A DNA stretch of 64,000 nucleotides from Chamaecrista fasciculata. Taxonomy: Eukaryota > Streptophyta > Magnoliopsida > Fabales > Fabaceae. The notes beneath the pieces are model-generated. The model saw only the letters and a program-made list of their open reading frames with translations, had not been told where the DNA came from and did no database searches. Location: positions 78,006 through 142,005 of the forward strand of contig QANZ01030967.1 in the NCBI GenBank assembly GCA_003254925.1, given 5' to 3'. Shown in pieces: positions 11,205 to 21,681 of this stretch. Within the stretch, counting starts at the first letter, position 1. Each line of letters begins with the position of its first letter. A program made the position numbers and the translations under genes.

Positions 11205-13008
11205 TGTTGGAGATTTTGCCCTAGGGCCAATCATTTTATGTAAATATGTTTTGAACATATTATTAATTTATGGAGATAAATTAATGTGTTATCATATTAT
11301 TAGAATGTTTACTATGATAGCGTCCATGATTAATTATGAGATAATTAATCTAAATTTGTCGCTGGTCTATTGTTTTCGTGGGAACGAAAATGAACTAAGG
11401 CCAGCATGACCTCGGTGCATAGAGATGCATGCACTAGATGATGGGACGATAGTCATGGTGCAATTACGTTAGGGGTTACGAGTTGCTGGACTGACCCGGA
11501 GAGTCCTGCATGGGTTTAGTCATCGGCTTGCCTCTCCTGTACGCCTGTAGCGATGCCTTAGACCTGAGGTCATCATTATTCCGGCGTTGCAGTTGTCAGA
11601 CTTTGGCTTAGTCCAACGTTGCCCGTAACAGGGTAGCCATAAGGGCTAAGTACGGGTTTGGTTGATTGCCATGCTGAGGAATGTGGATTGGCCAAGATGG
11701 GATTTTGTCCCTCATTAGATGAGAGATATCTAACTGGCGCCCTCGATGAGTCTGTCCAGGGAAAAGAGTGGCCCCTCAGGAAATTGGGACTTACTCAGGG
11801 AATCGAGAAAGTTGTGGTTTGGATTATGGATGACTTTCCTGTGCCTAATCCATGACAAAGATATCGTAGGACAATAGGGTCTCTGACAAGGTGGTACTAA
11901 GGGTAAGTCGTTTTTGGTAAAAACGATAACTCACGTGTTTTGGGTAGTCGTGATGGCTTGCTAGAGTCCGCTCACGACTTGTAGGTCATGGAGATGACTT
12001 GCTGCCAACTTCACGTGGGGCCTGCTAGGTCACACATGAGCAGGATTAGGACACCGTTTTAAAAGAGACACGAATTAGGGTTAATTCGTGGGTCACTCCG
12101 GTGGCACGATTTAAGACACAGCAGAATGTCTGGGACATTAAGTCTTGTCTTAATTAATCTACAGTTGTGAAATATTTAAATGATTAATGGGGATTAATTA
12201 TTTACAATTAAAATATTAGAGAAAAATAATTCAGATAAGATTCCTAAAAGTTAGGAAATTATTGAATTATAAAATTCCCCAATATTATTTTGAGGGTGGC
12301 GCCTCTTTTGGATTATTTGGATAAATAAAATTGTTTTATTAATTCAAATAATAAGTTTGAATTCAAAAGATTTGATGGAGATATCAAAAGATTTGATTCA
12401 AACCGATTTGGTGAGATCTCCTCTTAGTGTCTTTGGTGAATCATAAATTAGGAAGGTTTTTGATTTATAAAATTCCAAAGAAAAATAAGAGGGGATGGCG
12501 CCTTCTCTTGTGGGTCCCATGGGAAGATTTGATCTTCCATTTGATTCTCAGAGATTGCATTTTGAATTTAAATTGAAATATTAAGGTAATATTTTAATTG
12601 TAAATTCAAGTCCTAAAATAATTATATTATCAGAACATCATGATTTTAGGAATAATAAAATCACCAAATATTACACCTATATTAAGGGAGCAAGTCGACT
12701 TGCTCCCTAAGCAAGTCTAACCCTAGCTCTTGATTTTCTTCCTCCTTGTAGAGAGAGAGAAAATCGCACCTTTGCATCCATAGAGAGAGAAAGTCGAATT
12801 TTGCTAAGAGTTAGTGAAAATCAACTTGGCTCCATAACTAGGGATTGAGAGAAGAAAAGGCAAGAAGGAGTTCTTGTGGGGGGTTTCTTCTATGCGCCAC
12901 TTTTGCTGAATTGGATTCAAGAAGGAGTTCCTGTATTCAAGCACTGTAGATTGGTCCCTGGTTCTTTTGGAGAAAAGAACGGAAGGCTAGCACCTTGGAT
13001 TCCCAACA
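11205..13008 (+). repeat. Copia LTR (3' LTR of the plus-strand fragment) with a U5 deletion
   Basis: Begins TGTTGG and ends TCCCAACA. Collinear with the inverted LTR 5527-7574 until 'gctagcaccttgg' (about 12996), where it jumps to the last dozen bases of the LTR. About 212 bp of U5 are missing. The right flank is not a PBS but a fragment of another copia family, so this is a terminal LTR or a recombination end. Confidence 0.85.
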
Positions 13009-14312
13009 ATAACCTCTACTGAAGCAAATCTCTCCTGACATCATTGCCTATGTGAAAATGATGTGGCCAAGAACCTCTAGGCAGAAGCAGTGAGTACAAC
13101 TGCTTATATCATCAACCGATGCATCATAAGGCCAACATTGAACAAGACTCCATATGAGTTATGGAAAGGAAGAAAGCCAAACATTGGTTACTTTCATGCA
13201 TTTGGGAGTAAATGCTACATTCTCATCAACAACAAGGAAGACATTGGAAAGCTGGATTCACAGATTCACGAAGGAATATTTGTAGGATAATCTACCTCAA
13301 GCAAAGCTTATCGAGTATACAACAAGGCAAACAGAACCATTGAAGAATCTATGTACGTTGTGTTCGATGAAATAGTTCCTGGTGTTCAGAAGAAAGCAAA
13401 TCAGGAAGATGAAGAAGAGTCAGATTCTGAAATCATTCCTGATGCTTAGATTGATCAGGAACCTAGCAAGGAACAGTCTCAAGAAGCTGATAAGGTTAAT
13501 GATCCTTCTATATCTCTTGATACTAATCCTGATTCAGGTATTGCTCCTCAAGAAGCTAATCAAGGAGAAACCTCTGAAGTGAGAAAAATATCACGTGAAT
13601 GGAAAGGCTCAAGGAACTATCCACAATCGTTCCTTAAACGAGACCTGAATGATGGTGTGAGAACACGCTCAAACAAAAGTATGAATCATATGGCGTTTGT
13701 TTCTCAAGTTGAACCCAAAGCCATCGAGGAAGCCTTGACAGATGACTCCTGGATCATTGCTATGCAAGAGGAGTTGAACCAGTTTGAAAGAAATGAAGTA
13801 TGGACCCTAGTACCAGCTCCTAAGGACCAGTCAGTCAAAGTAACAAAATGGGTCTTCAGGAACAAACTAGATGAGCAAGGAAATGTGGTGAGGAATAAAG
13901 CAAGGTTAGTTGCGCAAGGTTATTCACAAGTTGAAGGTATTGATTATGATGACACGTTTGCTCTTGTTGCTAGATTAGAATCCATTCGTATGCTGCTTGC
14001 ATTTGCATGTTATTAAGATTTCAAGCTATATCAAATGGATGTGAAAAGTGCATTTTTGAATGGATATATTAATGAGCTAGTATATGTAAATCAACCCCCT
14101 GGTTTTGAAAATGCTGATAAGCCTAATCATGTTTATAAACTGCATAAAGCTCTATATGGTTTGAAACAAGCTCCTCGAGCTTGGTATGACAGATTAAGTG
14201 GATTCCTTACAGATCAGGGATTCCTTAAAGGAACTACTGATACGACCTTGTTTGTGAAGAACAGTAAAGATGATAATTTGATAGTACAGATTTATGTTGA
14301 TGATATTATCTT
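13009..14312 (+). pseudogene. SIRE-like copia pol fragment (integrase end to RT)
   Basis: A different copia family from elements A and B. Reading plus: VAKN(L*)AEAVSTTAYIINR, TPYELWKGRKPN, GIFVG(*)STSSKAYRVYN, a charged linker, then RT with [51 protein letters not shown] and YVDD at the cut-off. In-frame stops lie at 13078-13080 (Trp to TAG), after GIFVG near 13290, at 13447-13449 and at 14014-14016. The wording around MNHMAFVSQVEPK and the RT suggests the SIRE lineage, inferred by eye. It is truncated on the left by the LTR end and on the right by the foldback element at the DD of YVDD. Confidence 0.8.
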
Positions 14313-14788
14313 GGGTAAATACCACTTTAGTACCCTGTTCTATGGACCAATTCCACTTTGGTACCCTGTTCTTTCAAAAGTGACACTTTGGTACCCTGTT
14401 TTTTCAAAAATATCATTTTGGTACCCTGTTCTTTNTCCACTTTAGTACCCTATTCTATGGACCAATTCCACTTTGGTACCCTGTTCTTTCAAAAGTGACA
14501 CTTTGGTACCCTGTTCTTTCAAAAGTGGCATTTTGGTACCCTGTTCTTTGGACCAAGTGACACTTTGGTACCCTGTTCTTTCACTATTTGTTACCCTATT
14601 CTATCTTTTTTAGGGTACCAAAGTGTCACTTGGTCTAAAGAACAGAGTACGAAAATGTCACTTCTGAAAGAACAGGGTACCAAAATGACATTTTTGAAAG
14701 AACAGGGTACCAAAGTGTCACTTTTGAAAGAACAGGGTACCAAAGTGGAATTGGTCTATAAAACAGGGTACCAAAGTGGAATTTACCC
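14313..14788. mobile_element. Foldback/MITE-like element built of 'ctttggtaccctgttc' repeats
   Basis: The left end starts GGGTAAATaCCACTTT and the right end is GTGGAATTTACCC, so the termini are inverted repeats. The arms consist of ~36-bp units with core ACTTTGGTACCCTGTTC (left) and GAACAGGGTACCAAAGT (right), giving a long hairpin. A single N at 14435 is followed by a restart of the left arm (14436 onward repeats 14319 onward), so length and arm symmetry may be assembly-affected. The 9-bp flanks (14304-14312, 14789-14797) agree at only about 5 positions, so a target duplication is not shown. It interrupts the copia RT. Confidence 0.7.
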
Positions 14789-14868
14789 TATATATTTTTT
14801 AAAGGCCAAAGTCCTATTTTGGTCCCTCAGTTATGCTCAGTGTTCCAAATTGGTTCCTCAGTTATATT
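14789..14868. other. Short AT-rich spacer with foldback-type words
   Basis: Contains 'ggccaaagtcctattttggtccctcag' style words typical of one arm of plant foldback elements. No second arm is visible because the next LTR fragment starts at 14869. Confidence 0.4.
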
Positions 14869-15301
14869 TGTTGGGAAATCGCCATGCACATAACGCAGCG
14901 GAAACGGATATAAAATAAAAATTTTTAAACCAAACATAAGCACATAGCGATTTCTTTCCCAATAGATCCGCTATATGGATCTGTATCAGTATAAGGACAA
15001 GAATTTACCCAAATCGATCGGCTGTTCTTTGCGTTTACGAATATGAGGAGTCTACTCCGAGTGTGCTCCCTCCACCGGTGATCCACACAAACAGTTTGGT
15101 AGATGCCTAAGTGCTAGCCTCTTCTACTTCTCCAAGTGAACCGGGAGCCTTATCTATGGTGTTCTTGGATTCAAGAACACTTCTCAAAATCCAAGACTGT
15201 ATGGCGTTTATGATCAAGAATTCTTATTCTTGATCTCACACAACCTTGACTCACAAACCCTAAAACACTTTTAGGTTTATGCGCCACTTTCTCTCTCTAG
15301 A
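14869..15301 (-). repeat. Copia LTR fragment (inner/U5 end), minus orientation
   Basis: Starts TGTTGGGAAATC, followed by 'acgcagcgga' and later 'caccggtgatccacac', the same block order as 5527 onward and 31172 onward. Broken off at a single N (15302), after which the sequence is unrelated. Confidence 0.7.
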
Positions 15302-15302
15302 N

Positions 15303-16489
15303 ATTATAATTAATATTATAATTATCGGGAATCTAGAAAACTCTACGATAAACTATCCAGACACTACAAACTTATCTCAAATCACCTTTAAACCTTATTG
15401 CACAAACAAAATTATAATTTGGGGTTGTGCCGCATGCTGCGACGCCGCTCAGGAGCCGGCGCAAAATATTTTGCAAAATTTTTCAAAAATTTTGACAGCA
15501 AGGCCCCAAATTACCCTTTTGTTGGCAGAGATAAGTCCTAAAGTCAATTTTGAGAAAAAGATCCTATCCTAGAAGTTCCTAACGAATTCACGAAAAACCG
15601 TAAAGGCTTACCTTGGATTTGAAGGAAGGCTTCGAAAAGAGAAGGATTTTAGCTCTCAAGAGACTGCTCTAGGAGCTTTTGAAGTGAAAAGGGCGTTTTG
15701 AGAGTTGTGAGAAGGCTAGAGGTTTGAGGGCGTATTTATAGGGTGAAAATCTAAGATATTCCTAATATATTCGTCAAATCCGCGCGATTTAAAATCCAAA
15801 TTTAAATCAAATTTGGTAGAGTTTAATCGTGATTAAACTCTCCAAATAATTTGACGTTGGGCCGCCAAGTGCGCCGCTGGCGCAGGTGTCGGCGCAGAAA
15901 TAAAAATAAAAATTTTTATTTTTGTCGCTTGGCTGCCAGACTCTAACTGAGATTTAAACTAAAAATTACTAAATCTAAGAAGAAAAATACTAGAATTTGT
16001 GTAATACAAATTCTAGGGTCCTAAACTACGAGTTAGTGTTTCAGGATAACCCTCTTCTTCCCCCACACTTACAGGGAAACCATGTAAGTGGGAGGAAGGC
16101 TTCGCGAAATATCTTCAGGGTGGCTTGAAGGTTTCGTGGCGGATTTTTACGAAGTATCTGCCTATCCTTCGCTCGGCAGAGATCCTTTCTCCACATCGGT
16201 TGCCATCCTTGTCCTTGAAAAGTGTGGCTCGGATAGGGTTTCGTACCACCTTCCTATTTTTAAGGTTTTTAAGTTTAATGTGTGGTCTATATCTAGTTTT
16301 CTTATTTATCCTAAACCGACGTGTCTTATGATGTTTACTCCTATAGTAGTAGTCTCGCATAATAAGACGATAAAGTGCATATTTGTTTGTGAGCGTACCT
16401 TTTTGTGTGATCCCTGCGTCATCAACGAATGATCCAATGGGCTGATCCAAGTCTTTGATTGTTATTCATTTGCGCTTGGGATCGAGCAG
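15303..16489. other. Unassigned repeat sequence, partly Athila-LTR-like
   Basis: No gene is recognised. 15420-15900 has GC-rich 'ggcgc' clusters and 'ttgggccgc' wording resembling 22550-22860 of the Athila-like LTR, so this is probably an LTR scrap. 16040-16100 holds an inverted 'cttcccccacacttaca / gtaagtgggaggaag' pair. Two overlapping ORFs at 16088-16450 on opposite strands show no motif I recognise and are not called. Confidence 0.35.
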
Positions 16490-16743
16490 TGATAGGAATT
16501 GTGCCCAAGGGCCAATCCTTTTCTGTATATGTTATGAACATATGGATTAAATTATAGAGATAAATTAATGGTTTTCACATTATTAGCATGTTTACTGTGA
16601 TTACGTCCATGATTAATTATACGATAATTAATCTAAATCTGTCCCTGATCGATTGTTTTCGTGGGAGCGAAAATGAACTAAGATCAGCATGACCTCAGTG
16701 CATAGGGATGCACGCATGCGATGCTAGAATGAAGGTCATGGTG
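16490..16743 (+). repeat. Copia LTR head fragment, plus orientation
   Basis: Starts TGATAGGAATTGTGCCCAAGGGCCAATCC and follows the first ~250 bp of the 11205 LTR, including 'cgtgggagcgaaaatgaact'. Stops at a single N (16744). Confidence 0.75.
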
Positions 16744-16744
16744 N

Positions 16745-17101
16745 TTGAGGGCATTGTGACAGGTGTACAGGAGAAACTAGCTAATGACTAAAACCATGTA
16801 GGATTCTCCGGGTCAGTCCAGCAACTCGTAACCCTTTACGTAATTGCACCATGACTCTCGTACCAGCATCTAGTGCATGCATCCCTATGCACCGAGGTCA
16901 TGCTGGTCTTAGTTCATTTCAAGTTCCCACTCGAATGAGCGACCAGGGACAGTTTAGATTAATTATCCTATAATTAATCACGGACTGTTATCACAGTAAA
17001 CATGCTAATAATGTGATAACCATTAATTTATCTCTATAAATTAATTGATATGTTCACAACATATCTATAAGATGATTGGCCCTAGGGCACAATCTCCATC
17101 A
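16745..17101 (-). repeat. Copia LTR head fragment, minus orientation
   Basis: Inverted counterpart of 16490-16743. On the minus strand it begins TGATGGAGATTGTGCCCTAGGGCC, and its right edge abuts a polypurine tract (17102-17115) and an RNase H fragment. Two LTR heads thus lie tail-to-tail around one N. Confidence 0.75.
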
Positions 17102-17481
17102 AACTCCCACTTGCACTAGGTACAATCATTAATCAAACTGTTCCTACACTAGGAACATCCATTCATGTGTCTAATTCCCACTTGACATTACATAGTACTT
17201 ATGTAAGACCTGTGCTGGGTTTTCTTTCGGAGGATTTGGCAAAATATCCTCGACTGCTATGTTTTCATATCTTAATATCACCATCTCTAGGCGATCTTGT
17301 CTGAGAGCTTATCACTGTCGGAACATCAGTGGGGAACTCCTTCCCATTTGGTGTTCTCCTGTCTCACAGGGTGACCACCAAGTGTACTTCAGACACTTGT
17401 TTTACAGTCTGCGTCTCTACGCGACTAACCCATTCTTTGTAGAATCAGTAATCGTACTCTGCTTGGAACCATTCCAACTTT
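17102..17481 (-). pseudogene. Copia internal fragment (3' end, RNase H)
   Basis: The minus strand begins with the polypurine tract and continues with degenerate RNase H tail sequence. Near the gap it reads SWNGSKQSTITDST, the same block as SWKSSKQSTIADST in element B. It runs into the assembly gap at 17482. Confidence 0.65.
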
Positions 17482-18336
17482 NNNNNNNNNNNNNNNNNNN
17501 NNNNNNNNNNNNNNNNNNNNNNNNNNNNNNNNNNNNNNNNNNNNNNNNNNNNNNNNNNNNNNNNNNNNNNNNNNNNNNNNNNNNNNNNNNNNNNNNNNNN
17601 NNNNNNNNNNNNNNNNNNNNNNNNNNNNNNNNNNNNNNNNNNNNNNNNNNNNNNNNNNNNNNNNNNNNNNNNNNNNNNNNNNNNNNNNNNNNNNNNNNNN
17701 NNNNNNNNNNNNNNNNNNNNNNNNNNNNNNNNNNNNNNNNNNNNNNNNNNNNNNNNNNNNNNNNNNNNNNNNNNNNNNNNNNNNNNNNNNNNNNNNNNNN
17801 NNNNNNNNNNNNNNNNNNNNNNNNNNNNNNNNNNNNNNNNNNNNNNNNNNNNNNNNNNNNNNNNNNNNNNNNNNNNNNNNNNNNNNNNNNNNNNNNNNNN
17901 NNNNNNNNNNNNNNNNNNNNNNNNNNNNNNNNNNNNNNNNNNNNNNNNNNNNNNNNNNNNNNNNNNNNNNNNNNNNNNNNNNNNNNNNNNNNNNNNNNNN
18001 NNNNNNNNNNNNNNNNNNNNNNNNNNNNNNNNNNNNNNNNNNNNNNNNNNNNNNNNNNNNNNNNNNNNNNNNNNNNNNNNNNNNNNNNNNNNNNNNNNNN
18101 NNNNNNNNNNNNNNNNNNNNNNNNNNNNNNNNNNNNNNNNNNNNNNNNNNNNNNNNNNNNNNNNNNNNNNNNNNNNNNNNNNNNNNNNNNNNNNNNNNNN
18201 NNNNNNNNNNNNNNNNNNNNNNNNNNNNNNNNNNNNNNNNNNNNNNNNNNNNNNNNNNNNNNNNNNNNNNNNNNNNNNNNNNNNNNNNNNNNNNNNNNNN
18301 NNNNNNNNNNNNNNNNNNNNNNNNNNNNNNNNNNNN
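17482..18336. other. Assembly gap (855 N)
   Basis: A run of N. The flanks are an RNase H fragment on the left and an LTR tail on the right, both from the same copia superfamily, so the missing piece is probably more of this element. ORFs spanning the N run have no meaning. Confidence 0.99.
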
Positions 18337-18615
18337 TGAATTCAGAATCTGTAGATTGGATCCCGAGTCTCTTTGGAGAAAGAGGCGTGGAGGCTAGCAC
18401 CTCGTGTTCGGGAAACTGTTCGTGTGGATCACCGGTAGAGGAAGGACGTGGAGATGGACTTCTATACTCACCAGTATCACCAATCCGATTGAAAGCCTGA
18501 GGTATAACACTTTTCGTATCTGGTTTTAAATTCAGCTAGCGGATCTCAGGGTGGGTTTTCCTCGGGGGCGCAAGTTTTTTTTTCCGCTGCGTGTTTCCCT
18601 GGGGATTTCCCAACA
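18337..18615 (+). repeat. Copia LTR tail fragment, plus orientation
   Basis: Contains 'gaggctagcacctcgtgttcg', 'gtgtggatcaccgg', 'aggtataacacttttcgtatc' and ends GGGATTTCCCAACA. This is the reverse of the block order at 31172-31450 and marks the end of a plus-oriented LTR. Confidence 0.75.
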
Positions 18616-18880
18616 AGCAGTTTGTCGATGCCTATGAAGTCCACATGAATCCTTTCGGTTGCGTTCTTGCACACGGCATCTACATTATGGAGTCATTCTT
18701 CAATACTTAGGCATTCAGCACACATGCCTAAGTTCTTGCACGAACATATGGAGGCTAGGGTCCTCGGCTTGTAATTGTCTACGAATAGGCAATCGAAGTC
18801 TGCTGCTCCTATCTCCTTGTCTGCTAAATTAGAAACACTATAGCACGGGGCTATAGTCGGGTTATTTTTGTGCACACAGG
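18616..18880 (-). pseudogene. Truncated start of Athila-like pol region
   Basis: The sequence continues minus-strand from the protease ORF. A 64-codon frame (18887-18693) has several Cys and His residues but no motif I can name. RT, RNase H and integrase are absent, because the element is cut by the copia LTR tail at 18615. Confidence 0.35.
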
Positions 18881-20191
18881 CTACCACACAGCCTTACGCT
18901 TGGAAATATTTTCGTTAGGTGCTGGTTTCTCTTTTACCTTGGAAGTTACGAGGTCTTCCTCCTCTTCCTCGAAGAGTGAACTAATGTTCATGTCTTTGAG
19001 ATCTTTTTCTGGTATATGCAAGCCAGGGTCAGGAGGTTCTAAATTGAAAAGAGTTTCAAGTTCGAGATCCTCCTTTTTAGGTTTTTCTCCTAGAGTTTTA
19101 TTAGATGTACAAACACTTCGTGTTTCCAACACGGAGTATTCATCGGATTTCTCCGCCTTGTACATCGTGAGTGTGATGTTTTGATGTCCATTGTCCATAG
19201 TGATCTTTCCATCCTTCATGCTAATATTGATATTAGCGGTCCGTAGGAAAGGTCTGCCTAAGATTATGGTGTAATTGGTAGCTCTATTACCACCAGTTTC
19301 TAAGACATAGAAGTCAGCGAGAAAGATTAGACCTTTCATTTTGACTAAGACATCTTCCACTATTCCTAGGGGTCGTCTGCTGCTTTTGTCGACTAATTGC
19401 AGGATCAACCCTGTGTCCTTAAGTCCGTCCATATTCAAAGAATCGTAGACTGACTTGGGCATAACGTTGATGGCTGCTCCTAAGTCCAACAATGCTCCGT
19501 TGGCTACAACTTTTCCTATCATGCAAGGGATGGTGAATGAACCAGGATCCTTGCGTTTTATAGTTATCTTAGGGTTTAGAAGGGTTGAAATGGTAGGGCT
19601 TAGTTGAAGTTTCTTTTGTGATGTTTTCTTTTTCTCAACTAAGTTTTTAAATACCTTGGTATATCTAGGGACTTTCCTAAGCAAATCTAATAAGGGGGCA
19701 TTGACTTTTAGTTTTCCTAATAAGTCTTCTATCTCCTTATCCTTTTTATCCTCTAGTTGTTCCTTAGTCATTACATGAGAGCTTGGAAACGGCAGGTCTT
19801 CTACCTTAGTTTCCACCTTCTTTACAGCAGGGGTTTCTGCCTTTTCCTTCTTGTAGTTGAAACCAAAGAAGAATTGGGCATGCCTAGGGTGCTTTTCTAT
19901 TATGGCCTTAAAGTTTTCTCCTCCTTTAATCTCTATGAACATTTCTTTAGGCTCAGGTTCTTCTAGGGTTTGCACTACGGTCTCTTGAGCAGGGTTTCCT
20001 ATAGGTTCGATTTCTCTAGTAGTGATGGCATGAACTGCCTTAGAACTGCTAGGGGCACTTATGTTATTTACTCTAGCATCGGTTGCTCGAACCACTACTT
20101 GTTCAAGATCATCGTTCTTCCTTTTCACGATTTCCATCTCCTTAGAAAGAAGATCGATCGTTCGTCCCAAATCATCGAATTTCTTTGAAGT
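18881..20191 (-). pseudogene. Athila-like gypsy: Gag C-terminus and aspartic protease
   Basis: 429 codons from MGRTIDLLSKEMEIVKRK (a short coiled stretch) to the stop at 18881. The retropepsin core is visible at about residues 215-320: CMIGKVVANGALLDLGAAINVM has the catalytic DLGA, the plant gypsy equivalent of DTGA, and ILGRPFLRT is the second conserved block. A TGA-type break near 20192 separates it from the zinc-knuckle part. In the live element this half cleaves the polyprotein. Pol is missing downstream. Confidence 0.75.
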
Positions 20192-21406
20192 TCAAGCTTC
20201 GGATTCTTCAAACTTCCTAATGAGTAGTTGAGTGTCAGGTTCAGTTGAAGATAGGTTTTGTCTTTGAGGAACTGGGTTATTAAAGTTTTGGTTTTGGAAA
20301 TAATTTCCAGTCCTAAATCTATTGTCAAATCTTCTAGGAAATTGACTCGGGCCTTGTTGATACATGGTCGAAACTTCCTTGGTTTGATGGGGACATTCCC
20401 TAGTTCCATGTTGATATGAATCGCACACGGAGCAGGTTGCGGTCACTAGAGCGACCTTTCTTGGTGAAGTGGCTAACTTGGCATTCATCTCCTTGACAGC
20501 TATGGCTAGATTGTCCATGGCTGATGCCAATTTCTCCATCATCGGGTCTGACTCATTTGTTACTATTCCCTTGACGGCACGGGTACGTCTTCTTCGGTTT
20601 TCTCACTTGAGGGAAACTTCCTTGATTAGCTTCCATGCGGTCTCGACATCCAACTTCGTAATGGATCCATTAGACGCGACATCAATGTGATTAGCCTCGT
20701 CGTCTAGGAGTCCACTACAAAAGTACTCCACTATCTGCTCCTCAGTGTACTGGTGATTAGGACACTCTACTAAAAGGTCCTGGTATCTAGTTAGGTATTC
20801 GAGTAATGTTTCGTTATCTCATTGTTCCACAGCTGAGATTTGCTATTTAGTGGCAGATGCTTTAGCTTCGGGAAAGTACTTATCGAGAAATGATCTTCTA
20901 TGATTTTCCCAGGACAGATAAGTTGTCCGTTCATAAGTTCCCAAATGAGTGTACCACTCTAGCGCCTTGCCTTCGAGTGTGAGATGGAATACTTTCCACA
21001 TCACATCTTCTATGCTTGGTGCGAAGGGTTTCATGGTTCGGCAGTGAAGATACAAGTTATTCAAATGAGTAAAAGGATTTTCACTAGCCAATTCGTGAAA
21101 CTTAGGTAATCCATTGAAAAGTGATCCTTTGATCTCAAAGTCCGTTTGGATTTGAGGGAACACGTTTCTTTGAACCTCATATTGTTCATTAGACTGGGAT
21201 GCTTCTCGGATAGATCTTCTCAGTCTAGGTCGTCCATTGTCTAGACCTTGATTTTGGCGAACTTCTTCACGTTCTTGATTATCTAACCTACGGTTGTTGC
21301 CTGAATTTTCCTTATTTGTATTTTTCCTACTTTTTCTAAGGAATCTAAGTTTTTTATCTAAATCTAAATCTAGGGGAACTATAGGCTCTAAAGGTCTCCT
21401 AGGCAT
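20192..21406 (-). pseudogene. Athila-like gypsy: Gag
   Basis: Starts MPRRPLEPIVPLDLD at 21406. The retrotransposon Gag domain is at about residues 80-185 (FNGLPKFHELASENPFTHLNNLY, LTLEGKALEWY, FLDKYFPEAK). In-frame stops follow SATK (20843), again near 20822 and near 20606. The frame then resumes with a zinc knuckle CSVCDSYQHGTREC and a Gln/Asn-rich stretch. Domain order, DLGA protease and PBS all point to Athila. The lineage name is an inference from these. Confidence 0.75.
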
Positions 21407-21658
21407 ATACTAGAAAAGATAACAACAATAAAAATAAAAACTAAACGAAAATTAAAATTAAAATTGAGCTAGACTCAAACAAATTAAACAAATAATAAAC
21501 GACTCAAAATAAATCAAAATGAAAATAACAAAAACAAAAACGAGACTAAATAAAATAAAGAGTCAAAATTAAAACAAAATTCGACTAAAAAAAAATAAAG
21601 ACTCTAAAAATAAAGACTCAAAAACAAATCACAATTTCTTAGGAATTCAAGAAAGAGC
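21407..21658 (-). other. 5' leader of the Athila-like element
   Basis: A-rich on the plus strand (many 'aaaataaa' words) between Gag start and PBS. No ORF. Confidence 0.6.
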
Positions 21659-21676
21659 TCCCCGGCAACGGCACCA
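21659..21676 (-). other. Primer binding site of the Athila-like element
   Basis: The minus strand reads TGGTGCCGTTGCCGGGGA, close to the TGGCGCCGTTGCCGGGGA used by Athila-type elements, five bases from the LTR end. Confidence 0.8.
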
Positions 21677-21681
21677 AAACT

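Noticed and set aside
14313..14788. CRISPR-like regularly spaced repeats
   Set aside because: Units invert at the middle and form one hairpin, spacers are not unique, and the sequence is a plant nuclear genome.
16088..16450. Overlapping 114- and 111-codon ORFs on opposite strands
   Set aside because: No recognised domain on either strand, situated between LTR fragments. Overlap of two similar-length ORFs points to chance or a degenerate repeat.
17259..18500. 413- and 327-codon ORFs spanning the N run
   Set aside because: Most residues are undefined (N). The readable ends are LTR and RNase H fragments.
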